Shown one piece after another: positions 10,901 to 23,500 of a DNA stretch of 64,000 bases. The DNA is from Symbiodinium kawagutii. Lineage: Eukaryota > Sar > Dinophyceae > Suessiales > Symbiodiniaceae. Every line of letters starts with the position of its first letter. The first letter of the stretch is position 1. The notes under the pieces were generated by a model. The model was not told the DNA's origin. It searched no databases and saw only the letters and a list, made by a program, of their open reading frames with translations. Location: assembly GCA_009767595.1 (NCBI GenBank), contig VSDK01027735.1:484428-548427 (forward strand). Reading direction: 5' to 3'. The position numbers were made by a program, and so were the translations under genes.

Positions 10901-13900
10901 TCTCCATTTTTACCCATCATCAACCACCCAACCAGCTCCTCCCCCATGACATCATCCCTGCCGTCCTTGGCCTCGCAGCATCACCACGTCGCGCAGCGTT
11001 TCGCCAGTCCAAGATGTCCTCCCTGGTGACGACCTGGTGTTCCCGGGCCTCTTTGAAGCAGCGCCGGGGCCGCACCGGGCGCACCAACGACGGCAGGTAC
11101 TACTGCATGATGCAACGAAGGCGCCGGTGGTGCCAGGGGCGCGCCAGGGCTGGGGCTGGTGGCTGGCCTTGGGATGGACCCCTGGGATGCTGGGAGATCT
11201 ATGGGAATAGGGATTGAATAGGGGAACATTTTGGGAATATGTTTCCTATAATTTGTGGGGGTTTAGTAAGGAATATTCCTTGGGAGAAATTGGAAAACAT
11301 GTTTCCTTGAATAGGGGATTTATCAATCCTGGGATTCAATTGATGAGGGAAGGTGAGTCCAAGAATAGGGGAATAGTCCTTGGATTATTACAATGGATGA
11401 AAGGATCCTCCCTATAATGGAGGACCCACTGTGTCAGAAGAACGAGCGGGAAGATCATGGAGGATTAGCCAGCTGACCATTGTCTAGTGGAAGATCAACC
11501 AGATCAACTACCTATAGTGGTTGATAACTAGCACTCGCGCGGCTGAACAGTTAATAGCCTGAATCAATGGAGGATCAAACGGAAATAGTGGGAGTACATA
11601 GCCAGTGCCTCGCGGGGTTCTCCGTCAAGAGGGATCATAGCGGGATCGACGGAAAAATAAACTATTTTTGTTCGAAAATGATACCGCTGATGGAACCACT
11701 TCCGAACCACCTTGGAGGGAGGAAACCGTTGAAGAAACAAGACAAAGCACCTATCGGCAAATGGTTTATATACAGCTGATTTCAGTGTATAATCCACACT
11801 CAATTATGGATGAGTTGCGCTACATAGTTGGTTTGCTCTGGGGCATCCCAATCAACCATCGCGTAGCAACAATCCTAGCTCCAGTTGGTTGGTTGTTGTT
11901 GGCTCATTATCTACCTTGACATTTGACCAATGCCAGCACCACCAACCCCCATCGCGCCCCACGATCAACGTTCGAACCGTTGGGCTGTTGGCCATTGACA
12001 CCAGCTTTGGAGCCATTGCTAAAGGGATAATCAGCCGCAGTAGTGCTGACCACCATTATCACGAACCAACTACTAGCACTCTCCGTTTCGTGATGGCCCC
12101 ATCAACTGAAATGCTTACAGTTGTTCATGGTGGCCAGCTCTCGCAATTGGCCCCCATTAATTGTGAACCACCGCGTTCGCGGTCCCAGACTCTATGACAA
12201 GTTGGAGGAATACGACCAAAGCGGTGTCGAACGGTCCTCACTGACCAAGGCACATACGTGATGTGGCCGCGGTTGAGAAACAGGGTCCGGTTGCAGTGCT
12301 GTTGGCCGAATGGGCTGGTTCATGTAGCCCATTAACAATGAATCATACAGCTTATGAAATGGATGGTTGGCATGAATCATATAGTGGAAAAGACGTTTGA
12401 TGGTGGTACTGGGTGGCTGACTGCCGGCCCAAAACAGAGAGAGGACTGGATTCCTGAACATTCCCAATCATGGCAGAACTGGTTGGTGGTTTCCAAAAGG
12501 TTTATTTTCAGCACACCTCAGGTCACAATATTGAATAATAACCTAGGATAATCACCAATTTTAATACCCAACAGACTGTTTCTCATCTTGATCAGTTGAA
12601 ATGATCTTGGATAATCACTCATCCAACTACTAACTGATAGTGATGATAGTTAACTACTAACTCATAATCACCATTGGATAATATAATATTATCATCACTA
12701 TCAATTAGTAGTTAATTGTCAGTTAGTAGTTGATAATCCAATAGTTAATTATCCAATAGTTAACTACTATAATAATTGACTGTTAGTTAACTACTGACTG
12801 ATTATCACTATTAAATATCAACTACAAACTGATGGTCAGTGAGTAGCTTTAGTTATATAGTTAAAAATATCTTGAGTGAGTAGCCAGCATCCAACTACTA
12901 ACTATTATGATGGCTACTGATGGTCATTGATGCCTCGTTGCACGTGGCGCAGGTGGCTCTGGAGGCTGCGTACCTGGCGGACGTCTTGGGACGCGTGGCC
13001 TCCATCCGCGCTGGGCTGCCTGTGACTATCCCGTCGCAGGAGGTGTGGAACGTGGGGCTTCGTCCTGGTGGACTAGGAGTGGTTAATCATGGTTAATTAT
13101 GGTTAAGTAGTAGTGGTGAATGATGGTTAATGATGGTTGCCAATGGTTGATTACTAGTGGTTGTTAATCTTGGTTAATCATGGTGAATTCAACGGTTTTA
13201 CCATGGTGAGTGATGGTTTTACCGTGGTTAATTCATGGTTGATTAGTTGTGGTGAATTTAACGGTTTTCAAAAATGGGTCATCAGTGGCTGATTAGTGGC
13301 TAAAAGTGGTTGATCCATGATGTTTATCCTGGTTACTTAATGGTTAATAGTGGTTAAGCATGCCTAAGCCATGTTGAGGCTAGTGGTTCACAATGGTCAA
13401 CAGTAGTTGTTCATGGTGAATAGTTTGGCCGATGTTCCATTCAGAACGTTCAATGTCCGACAAAAGTGATGAATTGAAATGGCCGTTGTCCCCACATTCA
13501 TGGTTTCTGGTCAACTTTGAGTCGCAGGAAATAGTAAGTGACTTGGTACGAACATTGCAGCGTGCAGATTAACTGCAGATGTTTGCCAGAGACTGCTATG
13601 ATTTGGAGCCTTGCAGCAGTGGGAATGGGGTTCCTCCAAATAGGGGGACCCCCAAATCATCCTTTACTAATCATTTAGAAAGCAACCTTTTTGTGTGGCT
13701 TCCCTATGGGTTGAGAAATCCCCAATTCACCTCTCCATCCACTTATCTGCCAACCATGGCAACCTGATGGTGGCAGGTCTGTCACCTATGATGATTATTC
13801 CTGGTATGTACTATGGATTCTTCATTGTTCTTCAGCGTTTGCCACCATCAAACAAGCCAGTTGACAATGCTGATGATTTACTAATTCCGATCGTTGATCA

Positions 13901-16900
13901 TTAATTATTGTTGAAAGCCATTAGCCAACTATGTAGCATTGCAAAGATGTTTTGATTGTTTTTTTCACCACTTGTCACTTGCTTGTCATAAACCATCAAC
14001 CAATCATCAAGCTTACAAGCATCAATCATCAACCCGTCATCAGCCAATCATCAACCGATATTGAATCATCACTCATCTTATCTTCATCAACCAATGTGTA
14101 AGATTGAACCATTTTGATTCAACCAACCATCAACCCATCATCAATCCATCACCAACCTCGTCATCAACCTTATCCTCAACCAATCATCAATCTTACCAGC
14201 CGATGGTTGCCAACAACCTTCTCATCCACCAACCATCCACCAACCATCGACCCCGTTGGATTCCCTTGCTTGGCCGTGCGCCGCAGACCGCGGAGCGTCG
14301 CCTAGTGCAGTTCTTCGACGGCGAAGCGGGGCAGTGGCGGATCCGCCCAGACCCGGTGACGTCGGGGCCGTGCGAATGGGCGGCGGAGGAGGATGCCGCG
14401 GGGGGATACCGTGGCGGTGGTGGAAGCTGTTGTGGGGTGGGGTGGGTTGGTTGGGTTGGTTGGTTGGTTTGTTTGTTGGTTGGTTGGTTGGGATGATGCG
14501 ATGTGAGGATGATCATCCGTCATGAGGTCATGATATTGCTTGTTTCGATGCACGACTGGTCTATGTGATCTGACGGCATGATATTCACAAACCAGTGCCT
14601 CATTCCGTCGCTCAACATGATCTCAACCAAAAAACGGTCCATAGGGTGGTTCCTCAAAATAGTGGCGCCCCAAACATGGTTGGTTTACTGCTAAACAATA
14701 GTTGAAAATTGAGGATTTGGGGAGTCCCCTATGGCTTGAGAAACACTCACGTAAACAACCAACCTAGAAACACCAACCTTGGCATATCAATTAACCATAA
14801 TTAATTACTGTAATAGTAAAAACCATCCATTTTTCGGGGGTTCCCGATAGCTTGAGAACGCCCCCTTTTATAGATGAGAATGATACACCAAAGACAATGC
14901 GGGATTCCCCCCTCCTACACAGGACCTGCAACTCGCAGAGCTTCACCTGGTGCTTTGACGCAGCGCATGCGCATGCGGCGCTGGGGGTGGAGACTTCACC
15001 TACTTGGTTGTTTGATTGACATGTCTGATCTTCCCAAATGAATGTGACGACGCGTCCACAGTGTTGGGGGTGGTCGACATCCCACCAACTTTTGCCATCT
15101 ATTGTGTTGGGCCGGATGGAAGGTGTCTTTCCTAACGGAAATCATGATGGGTCCAATCGTTTGGTCACCAGAAAGTGGTTCTGCTGTTTTTTTTGTGCAT
15201 AATCACAGCTAAATAAGCCCAGCTTGAGAAACGCAATACATGAACTATCATCCAAGGCCCAGTAGTTTGTTGGCATGGTCGACTGCAACAGCCCAGCTAT
15301 TTCACAAGAATGCGACAACCGATAGCACCAGAGCACAGCAGCAAGGGATGTGCTCGCGACCACAGGACGATGTTCTGAATCTCTTGCCATCTCCGCCCAA
15401 GATCGAGCGGATCACAACTGCTATTTGTGACCTTCAGGCGGAGCCGTTTCGGGTCTGCGTACCATCGAGCTCACAGACTGTCTCAAGATGGTTATGTTCT
15501 AGATATATGACTGTCACAGCTATTTTATCTGTCTCAAGACTATCTCCTTTGAAACTACCATGGCACCAATAGTGGTCTTAACTGTTGGCACATCTTCAAA
15601 CCCTTGCATGAAATGGCTATGAGCTCCAGTGTGGCCCATTCCACTAGCTAGGACTTTCGGTGGACGTTCCAAGTCGCTAGCAAGCAAAGCAAAACCTTTA
15701 CTGTATATGGCACATTATGTGCCTCAATTGTGCTTCCGCATGCATATTATGCCTACTAGTAAATCCGGTATGGTCACAATGGAATCGATGATGAAAGAAG
15801 TGAAAAAATGATTCAGCCAGTTGCAAATTTCCTTCCGATTTTCCTCGCAACTGGTTGTTGGAAGTTGCTGATACTGGTGATACTTCTCGTCTCTTCTTGT
15901 TGCATTGTTGGTTTTGGTGAACAACCAGTTGGGAATAGTTGGGAATAGGCGAGTGAGACAAGCCATTGTCAACCCCAGACCCCCAAATCATGTGATTTCC
16001 TTCCAGAATACCCTACTATCAACCCTATGTTTGACCCGTCACCATTCTTTTGCATGGCCATTTCAAAGAAGATTCGACGGTCTCACCGTTCCAAGTTGGA
16101 CTGTCAAGAAGGTCTAACATTGAACTGTTTCGGCCAAAAACTGTTCACGATCATCATGTCTTTTTGTTACGTTGGTTTCGCTCTGACTGATCAACCACCC
16201 ATTATAAAACCAGTATTAGCCATTATAAAACCATTATTAGCCACAATAAAAACCATTATTAACAATTATGAAACCATTATTAGTAAGCGATTTATAGGAG
16301 CACTATTAGCCATTATCGAACCATTCTAAAACCATTTTGAACCACGGTCGCGTTCTGTTTGATCAGTCAAAGTTCCCTGCCACCCTGGCGTCCGCCACCA
16401 GGAGTTTGGAACCCTGACGATGAACGAACGGCCCACGGTGCTGGGCATTGCTTGTTTGAAACTCCCCGCAGAGGTGCCGGTGCTGTTGGAACGGCGGGAT
16501 GTGGTGAGACTGGAGGTTCCAGGGATGGGATGCAGGGTTCAGATGTGGGATTACTAATGGTTTTATAGGGGCTAATAGCTATAGATAATGGTTTTATAGG
16601 GGTTAACAGCTATATAGTTCTAGGGGTTGATATATGTTCCAGCCCCAGGCCCCGACGCCCCTAACACCCATGTACTACTTATATGCTACCTAAATTCTAC
16701 TTATACATTACTTACATATTTTTTCATACTACTTATATGCTGCCTATATGCTACTTACATACTACCTGTACACTCCCTTTACGCAACCTACATACTAACT
16801 ATGTACTTATATGCTGCCTACATACTACCCATCTACATATATGCTACCTACATACTACCTATATACTACCTATATATTACCTACATACTGCCCATATGCT

Positions 16901-19900
16901 ACTTAAATACTACCTACATACTACATACTACCTATATTTTACATAGCATATACACTACCGACATACTTCCTATATACTGTCTGCTTGCTACCAATATACT
17001 GCCCATATACTAGCTACATGCTACCTATATACTACCTGTATTCGACCTGTATGCTACCCATAGACTTCCCATATCATATATTACCTATATGCCACCTACA
17101 TAGTACCCATATAGCATCTATATGTTATTTGCATACTAGTTACATACTACCAACATGCAACCTACATATTACTTGTGCGCACTACTTGGATTGTACCACC
17201 CCACTCCCCAAACCACCCCACCACCACACCACAGGGGAGGGGGGGTGAGGATGGGGAGGGGGGGGGAGGGGGGCCAGCAGGGCTGGAACATATATAGGGG
17301 TTCACGCATTCTTGCTCAGTTATGTTGGTTAATAGTCGTGGATATATAGTTCAGAAATGGTTTTAGAGGGGTTGATAGCTATGGATAATGGTCCTCTGAT
17401 AGGGGATTAATAATGGTTAGTAGTGGTTGATATATAGGGGTTGACCAATGGTTAATGGTTAGTAAAGCTGAGGATATAGGCAACCATAGTCGGGGACATA
17501 CCAGCTATAGATGGCAAGGTTCAGATATGGTTGATCAATGGTCAATCATAGGGGATTAAATTGTGGTTAATGGGGGACAATCACCAACAGTACTGGTTAA
17601 ACAGCTACTATATGGGGGTTCTCAAAATAGGGAACCCTCAAGAATGGCGGCTTATTCATTTAAATGATAGCTGTAATATTGGATGATTTGAGGGTTACCG
17701 TATATTGTGATAACCTGGTCGATGCTGGTGAATGACAAGGTTTAACGTTCAGTAACAAATCTCTAAGACTCATGTTTAGCCGATACAACTCAAGATTTCT
17801 GTACAGCCTAGGTATGAACAATGAACCAATCCTAAGAGTCAATAATGACGAGCGGTACAAAAGATGATGACAATGATAGCCGACTCTGATGCGTTACAAG
17901 TGTCAATGCTGCTGGTGTTTGTTGTTTGATCCCTAGCAAAAGGTTGCTTCATCGAGTAGCCACGCCTCCGGGGTCGTCGAAGACTAGGCTTCACCATGGT
18001 GGTCCTGACTCAAGTTCAATGCATGACCAGTGGATCCCTGAGCTCATTGGCATCCAGGATCTTCCAGGATTCCACATGGAAATGAACCAACATGGGTGGT
18101 CCGGGATAGTCCAGGATTCAACATCAACATGCTTGCCTAATCCTAAGGAGTCTTCCAGCGACCACCCATGACATCCCATGGCCCCTACAGCATCTCAGAA
18201 TCCTTAGCAAATCACCCACCAGCCATGGCCGCGCCCATGGTGGGTGACCCCAGGTGCACTTGTCTCGCCTTGTTGTGCTGGGCTGGACCCTGGGCATGGG
18301 CCCTTCCGCCTGTGTGCTGGCGGCCGCACTGACTCTGACGCCCAGTTGTGACCGGGCTGCGATGCGCTTTGGACATGTTCAGGAGGCACAGGTGGAGATA
18401 TGTTTGATGGTATGGATAGTATTATAGTAGATTATAGTAGATTATTAATTAGGTATAATAGATAGTAGTGGAAGTAGTGGAAGTAGTGATGGATATAGAC
18501 CAGTTCGAACTTATCATCATTTTCAGAATCCTCTTCTGCACAGATGCCCCGGATTGGGCGCTGTGGCTGTGGCTCTTATTTTTTGGAATGGTGCACACGG
18601 GCATGGTCGCGGTTCTTAATGATTATGGATGGTGGAAGAAAATGGCAAATCAATCTTAGCCAACTGTCAATACATGTGAATAAGGGTTACCAAGCTGGTC
18701 AATGAGCTTGTTGATCATGGTTCATCGTGGTTCATCTTTCTGGAAGCCCACCCTGCGCCTAAATCAACCAGTATTCGCCAGCCCATTGACCATTGTTTAA
18801 CTATCATCAACCATTGTGACCATGAACCATCATGATTGATCTTCATTCATTCAGCAACAGGAACCATCATTAACCACCATCATCGACCTTCATTTCGTTT
18901 TATTTGCTATCATTCAGCAGAGTTCAAACCATCATGATTCACCTTCATTCAGGTCCCTTTTCAATCCTTAGCAATGGTGAAGCATCCTTGATCATCGGTA
19001 ACCATCAATTAACCATCGTGAATCATCATCATCGATCTTCAGCAACCATCAATGAACCATCATGGACCATCATGAACCACTACATTAAGCATCAATTAGC
19101 AAGCATGAACCACCATATCAACACTTCTATTGACTATCCATTCACCACCAATAAACTATTAGTCAGAATCAGTCAACCATCAACTAATCATCAATTATGG
19201 CCACTATTTCAACCACTAGTTTAACAATCATGAGCACCTTCAGGTGACGTCTTCCAGACGCCCATGAACACCTCAGGACCGGTCCCGGTCTGCTGGGGGT
19301 CGTGTCTTCGGTTCGAGAAGAATGAGAAGACACCTGGGGAGTTCTCAAGCCATAGGAGACCCCCAAAGTCATGATTGCTTTATTTCTATAGATTAGTGAA
19401 CTTTTGGCCTTTTTTTGAGAAACCCTTACCTCAGTATGAATAGTACAGGTACCATTGGCATGCCTAAGACTCTCGCATCTCGCATCTGTCAGTGTGAGTA
19501 TCGGTGCAAATAGCATGAGTAAGCGTAACATATGCGTAAGGTTTCGTTTGTATCTCGCGGTTCATTCTCACAGTCGAATCCTTCCAGGTTTGCGCAGCAA
19601 GTTGAGAGTGCAAATGTGCTCAAGTGTGTTGTACGTAACTTGCCAATCATTGGTAGATATCACGGTTGTTGCGTTTGCATATGCATACAGATCATATTCA
19701 TAAATCAATACGTAGTAATTATAGAACATATGTATTACACACACAGTAGTATATGTACCCATATCTATGTATAGAACATATGTGCGTATATGACCAGTGT
19801 ATACTAGTGGCACAATTGATTAATTGCGACATCTTACATCAGTGGCAGGAGAACTGGACAAGAGGTCGGTATGGATGTTGCAGCAAACGATCCAAGAGAG

Positions 19901-20483
19901 GGCACGCTTTGATGGTGGATATCTCTCGGAACCTTTGACCCTGTATGAGCTATGCGACTTGGACAGCTCAGTACGCTGGGGCGATGCGTTTGGGCACTAG
20001 GGCATCTTTGCTGTATGGTTAATGATGGGAATCCTCAATTATCAATTTGTTTGGATTACCTGCTGTGTACACCAGTTGAAGGTATATCCAGATTAGAGAG
20101 CAACAACAGGGAAAGCAAGTGATGTGCAGTTTACGCTCGGTATGATGTGGCGTTCCCTGGGTTTGGCTTGTAATTTCAGGACGCTATCACCTTGTTCAAT
20201 AAAGGAGCCTTGAGACCCTTATTTCATGTTTTTGGATGTGGGATGTGGGTGAAAATTGTTTTGGTAAAATCATTATTTTTTTTGTGGGGGTCAATTGTCG
20301 GAACCCATGATCATGTGTTGAGAATTTTCTCGGAGAAATATGTTTTGAAAGAAAGGATCAGCCAGTCACCCAAAAAAAGTCCATGAGTAGCTGTTCAATT
20401 CATATTAGCGGTGGCCCAAACCATTGTTCCTGGTGGGTCTAGGGAACGATGACTTTGAGCATGTGAGGGGGTCATCGTCATCG

Positions 20484-20515
<32 letters not shown>

Positions 20516-20516
20516 G

Positions 20517-20586
<70 letters not shown>

Positions 20587-23500
20587 AATCCTCCTCATCA
20601 TCATCATAGCTATAGTTTTAATCATTATGATCATCAACAGGACTATTATCATTGCTTCCGACTGATGAACATTACATCACCAATCGCTACACCCGAGAAG
20701 TTTCCTGAGCCGCTCGTGGTCGCTGTTGGCGATTTCGACTGCGTGGCAACGAGCCGAAACCGAGCTGCGCGACCGGCTCATTCCAAAATCGCTTCATCCC
20801 TGGGGTCCATGAGACTAAGATGGCCATGGGTCAACATGAACCAACCAACTAATGGAGGATGATAGCCAAAAATAATAGGGAAAACCATGGCTAATGATGG
20901 GGGAACCAAGGGTACAGGGTTTTGACCCATGTCCATATGAGGTTGTCCATGATATGTAATGTTCAATCCATATCAGTAAACCACCGGTATATGAGGTAAA
21001 TCACCATCTATTTAAGCTAAAGTGGAGGTGGTTGATTCAGATTAGGATCTAAATGATCTAACATTACCCACTATAGCTGCTTGCTTAGCTGATTCAAGAT
21101 GATAATTCAAGGGTGTTAGTGAGCATCACCATTGATAGGATCCATCATCCATGTGGCTGAAACTGAATACAGGTGCCATTTGGGGCCACCACCCAAAGCA
21201 TCAGGAAATGCGAAGTGTACAGCAGGGAATCCACACACTTGAGATGGTTGGCTGAGAAAGTAGTATTTTTGCCGTGGGGGTTGAAAACACCAACTAGACA
21301 GACTTATTGTGGGATGTACATTTAGTGTCCAGGAATGATGTTTTGCACCATCATTTAATCAACTTTTTACCATCAGCCATCTCCCAACCACAGCAATCTG
21401 CTCATAATCAATGATTATCAATCACTAATATATATATATATATAAACATCTATGGACACCATTACCGGTTGATAAGCCCTGTTGAGCACCGTGAAGCACG
21501 GTGAAGCACCGTTGAACTTCCGAAAACGGCACGGTCGTTATGATCGCTTCACAAGGTCGAGACTGGCTGAAGAATGGCGAACAGAGATCTGGTCTGCCAT
21601 GGGGCACCCATGCAGATTGGCTCCACAGAAGGCGCAGCGGGGTGAGTATCGGAGCAACGTCGCGGTGCTTGCGCCATGGTGTTTGTTGCTACGGATGCGG
21701 CCCGGGGCCAGATTTTGAGTATCGGTGCGCAGTACTGCCTGATGACTGGGTGAATCCATAGGAGGTGACAAGAAAAATGCCAACCATCAATATGGCAAAC
21801 TGGTGACCAGGGTGCAACGGCAGATTTCAATTAGGAAATCAGTTGTCAGCGGCTACAGATTGCATGATGGCTGACCCCGGGCCGCCTTGGTTTGATGAGA
21901 AAGGTCATCGGTATTATGGGAACTTGAAAACAGGAAACAAAGACATGCAGCTGTTCGCAGCTTTGGATGATGAACATATATAATTACATTCAATCATGGG
22001 CCAAGTAGTTAGCTAGTTGTGCATGCCGATGGGATGACGAGATGAGTTTACTTGTTTGGAGCTTGCTTGCCTCCCCCTTTATGGAGCTTGGTTTAGGACA
22101 CAAACATGGAGCAACTTGACCAATGCAGCAGGAGCAACTTCAGTATCAACCGTGGGGATCTCCAGTGAAAAGGTTTGCTCCATCATTTCCGTCCGTTTGT
22201 TTTTTGGATGTTTGGGTTGCTAAGCTAATAGCATCTAATAGCCGAAACGCCCGTGCAGATCTATTCAATACAGCACAAACAGAATCAGACATGGACCTAA
22301 TGCCCCTGAATCTCGTGTGAATGGTTGCTTCCCAGCCGGTTTGAATGCTCTGATTCTCGCATGCTTTCTTTGCTTCAGGGATGGATTATGATGAGTCATG
22401 GGTCCCCATGATGATTGTTCTTTTCATCCACCAAAACGGATATGTCCAATGGTTGGTTTCTGTTCAAACGATGAGAGTTTGCTGACCCAAGTAGTGCCAC
22501 CCGCGCACAGGGTACCCAACTGAGCCTAGCTGAGCCTTGCGTACAGTACCCCAACGTAGCCCTAAGATATCCCACGAGATCCCCGTAGCTCCGTGGTACT
22601 GTTAGAATCGATTGAAACGGTCATCTCTGGGCTTTCTGAGAGCCATTGGACCAACAGATCTAGCACCTCCATCAGCCTGGCAGCCATACCGTTTTGGAAC
22701 CAAACGGCTATAGATCCATACTCTCATGCTATAGATCCATACTTTCATGCTAGATATATAGATCCATACTATCATACTAATAAACCCCCCATATTCAATG
22801 GTCGTTCTTCAGCTCGTGTTGAGTAAATGATTTTCTCGTGACACAACCCACAGAATGGAGAGCAGTTGAGTTAGTGCCAAGCAACCCCCCTTTTAGCCAT
22901 CAAGCCAAAGCGGTGTTCCAAAGGCTTTGGACGCAGTTTTCAACCAAAGTCACTTGGTGGAAGACTTGAGGAAGAGCCTGTTGACAGGAAGAATAGGAGC
23001 AGGAAAAGGATCGGATCATGTTGAACCATTTTCAGGGGCTTTGAGGGTCTCTTTTTTTACTGGTATTATCATCACCGTTCGCACTTCCTGCATTAATGTA
23101 ATGGCACGGTCACTAACTGGATCTGAAACAGCTTCTTTAGCTGAGACTTGGAGCCGTGTCATTGCTGACAGTACATTTGTGCATGCTGTAGTATAGCTGA
23201 TTTACCAAGCAGGTAACTTGGTCCGCGAGTGTGTCCATCCATCTTCCAAATCACGTTTTTACGCGATAATGAAACCAGAATCGACTGTGGGGGTTCGAAA
23301 AAGCTTGCGAACCGGTAGTGAGTCCAAAGCGGGTCCAGCTTGGTCATATGAACTTCGGACCTAACATTGGATGTCCCGAAACCAAGAATCTTAATCCCAT
23401 TCAATAGGGAAGCATCAATCCCCGCAAGTTGCATTCACACCTACAGTATTTGTTGGTTGTCCGTACATCATGTACCCAAGAACAGTGCGTTTGCTACTAG

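Larger units (their letters stand above)
14392..16401 (+). other. Intron, about 2.0 kb
   Basis: Holds a GGTT run (14430-14493), a full family A copy (14648) and a family A half copy (14800-14862). 16195-16340 repeats 'aaaaccattattagcca' words. No convincing exon in 14.9-16.3 kb, though 14920-15000 is GC-rich. Confidence 0.45.
16474..18253 (+). other. Intron, about 1.8 kb
   Basis: Contains the TACTACCTATA-like minisatellite (16671-17165), a G-rich tract (17231-17275), a family A copy (17617), and two fields of 'aatggttttataggggtt' words (16550-16640, 17350-17480) flanking the minisatellite. Confidence 0.5.
18361..20700 (+). other. Intron, about 2.3 kb
   Basis: 18770-19220 is rich in accatcatgaaccatcat words; a family A copy lies at 19339; an ATC microsatellite at 20471-20588 ends about 110 bp before the next exon. 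Confidence 0.5.

Noticed and set aside
16627..17248. Overlapping ORFs with TYILPIYYL repeats
   Set aside because: All frames of the minisatellite read this way; no splice sites or start context.
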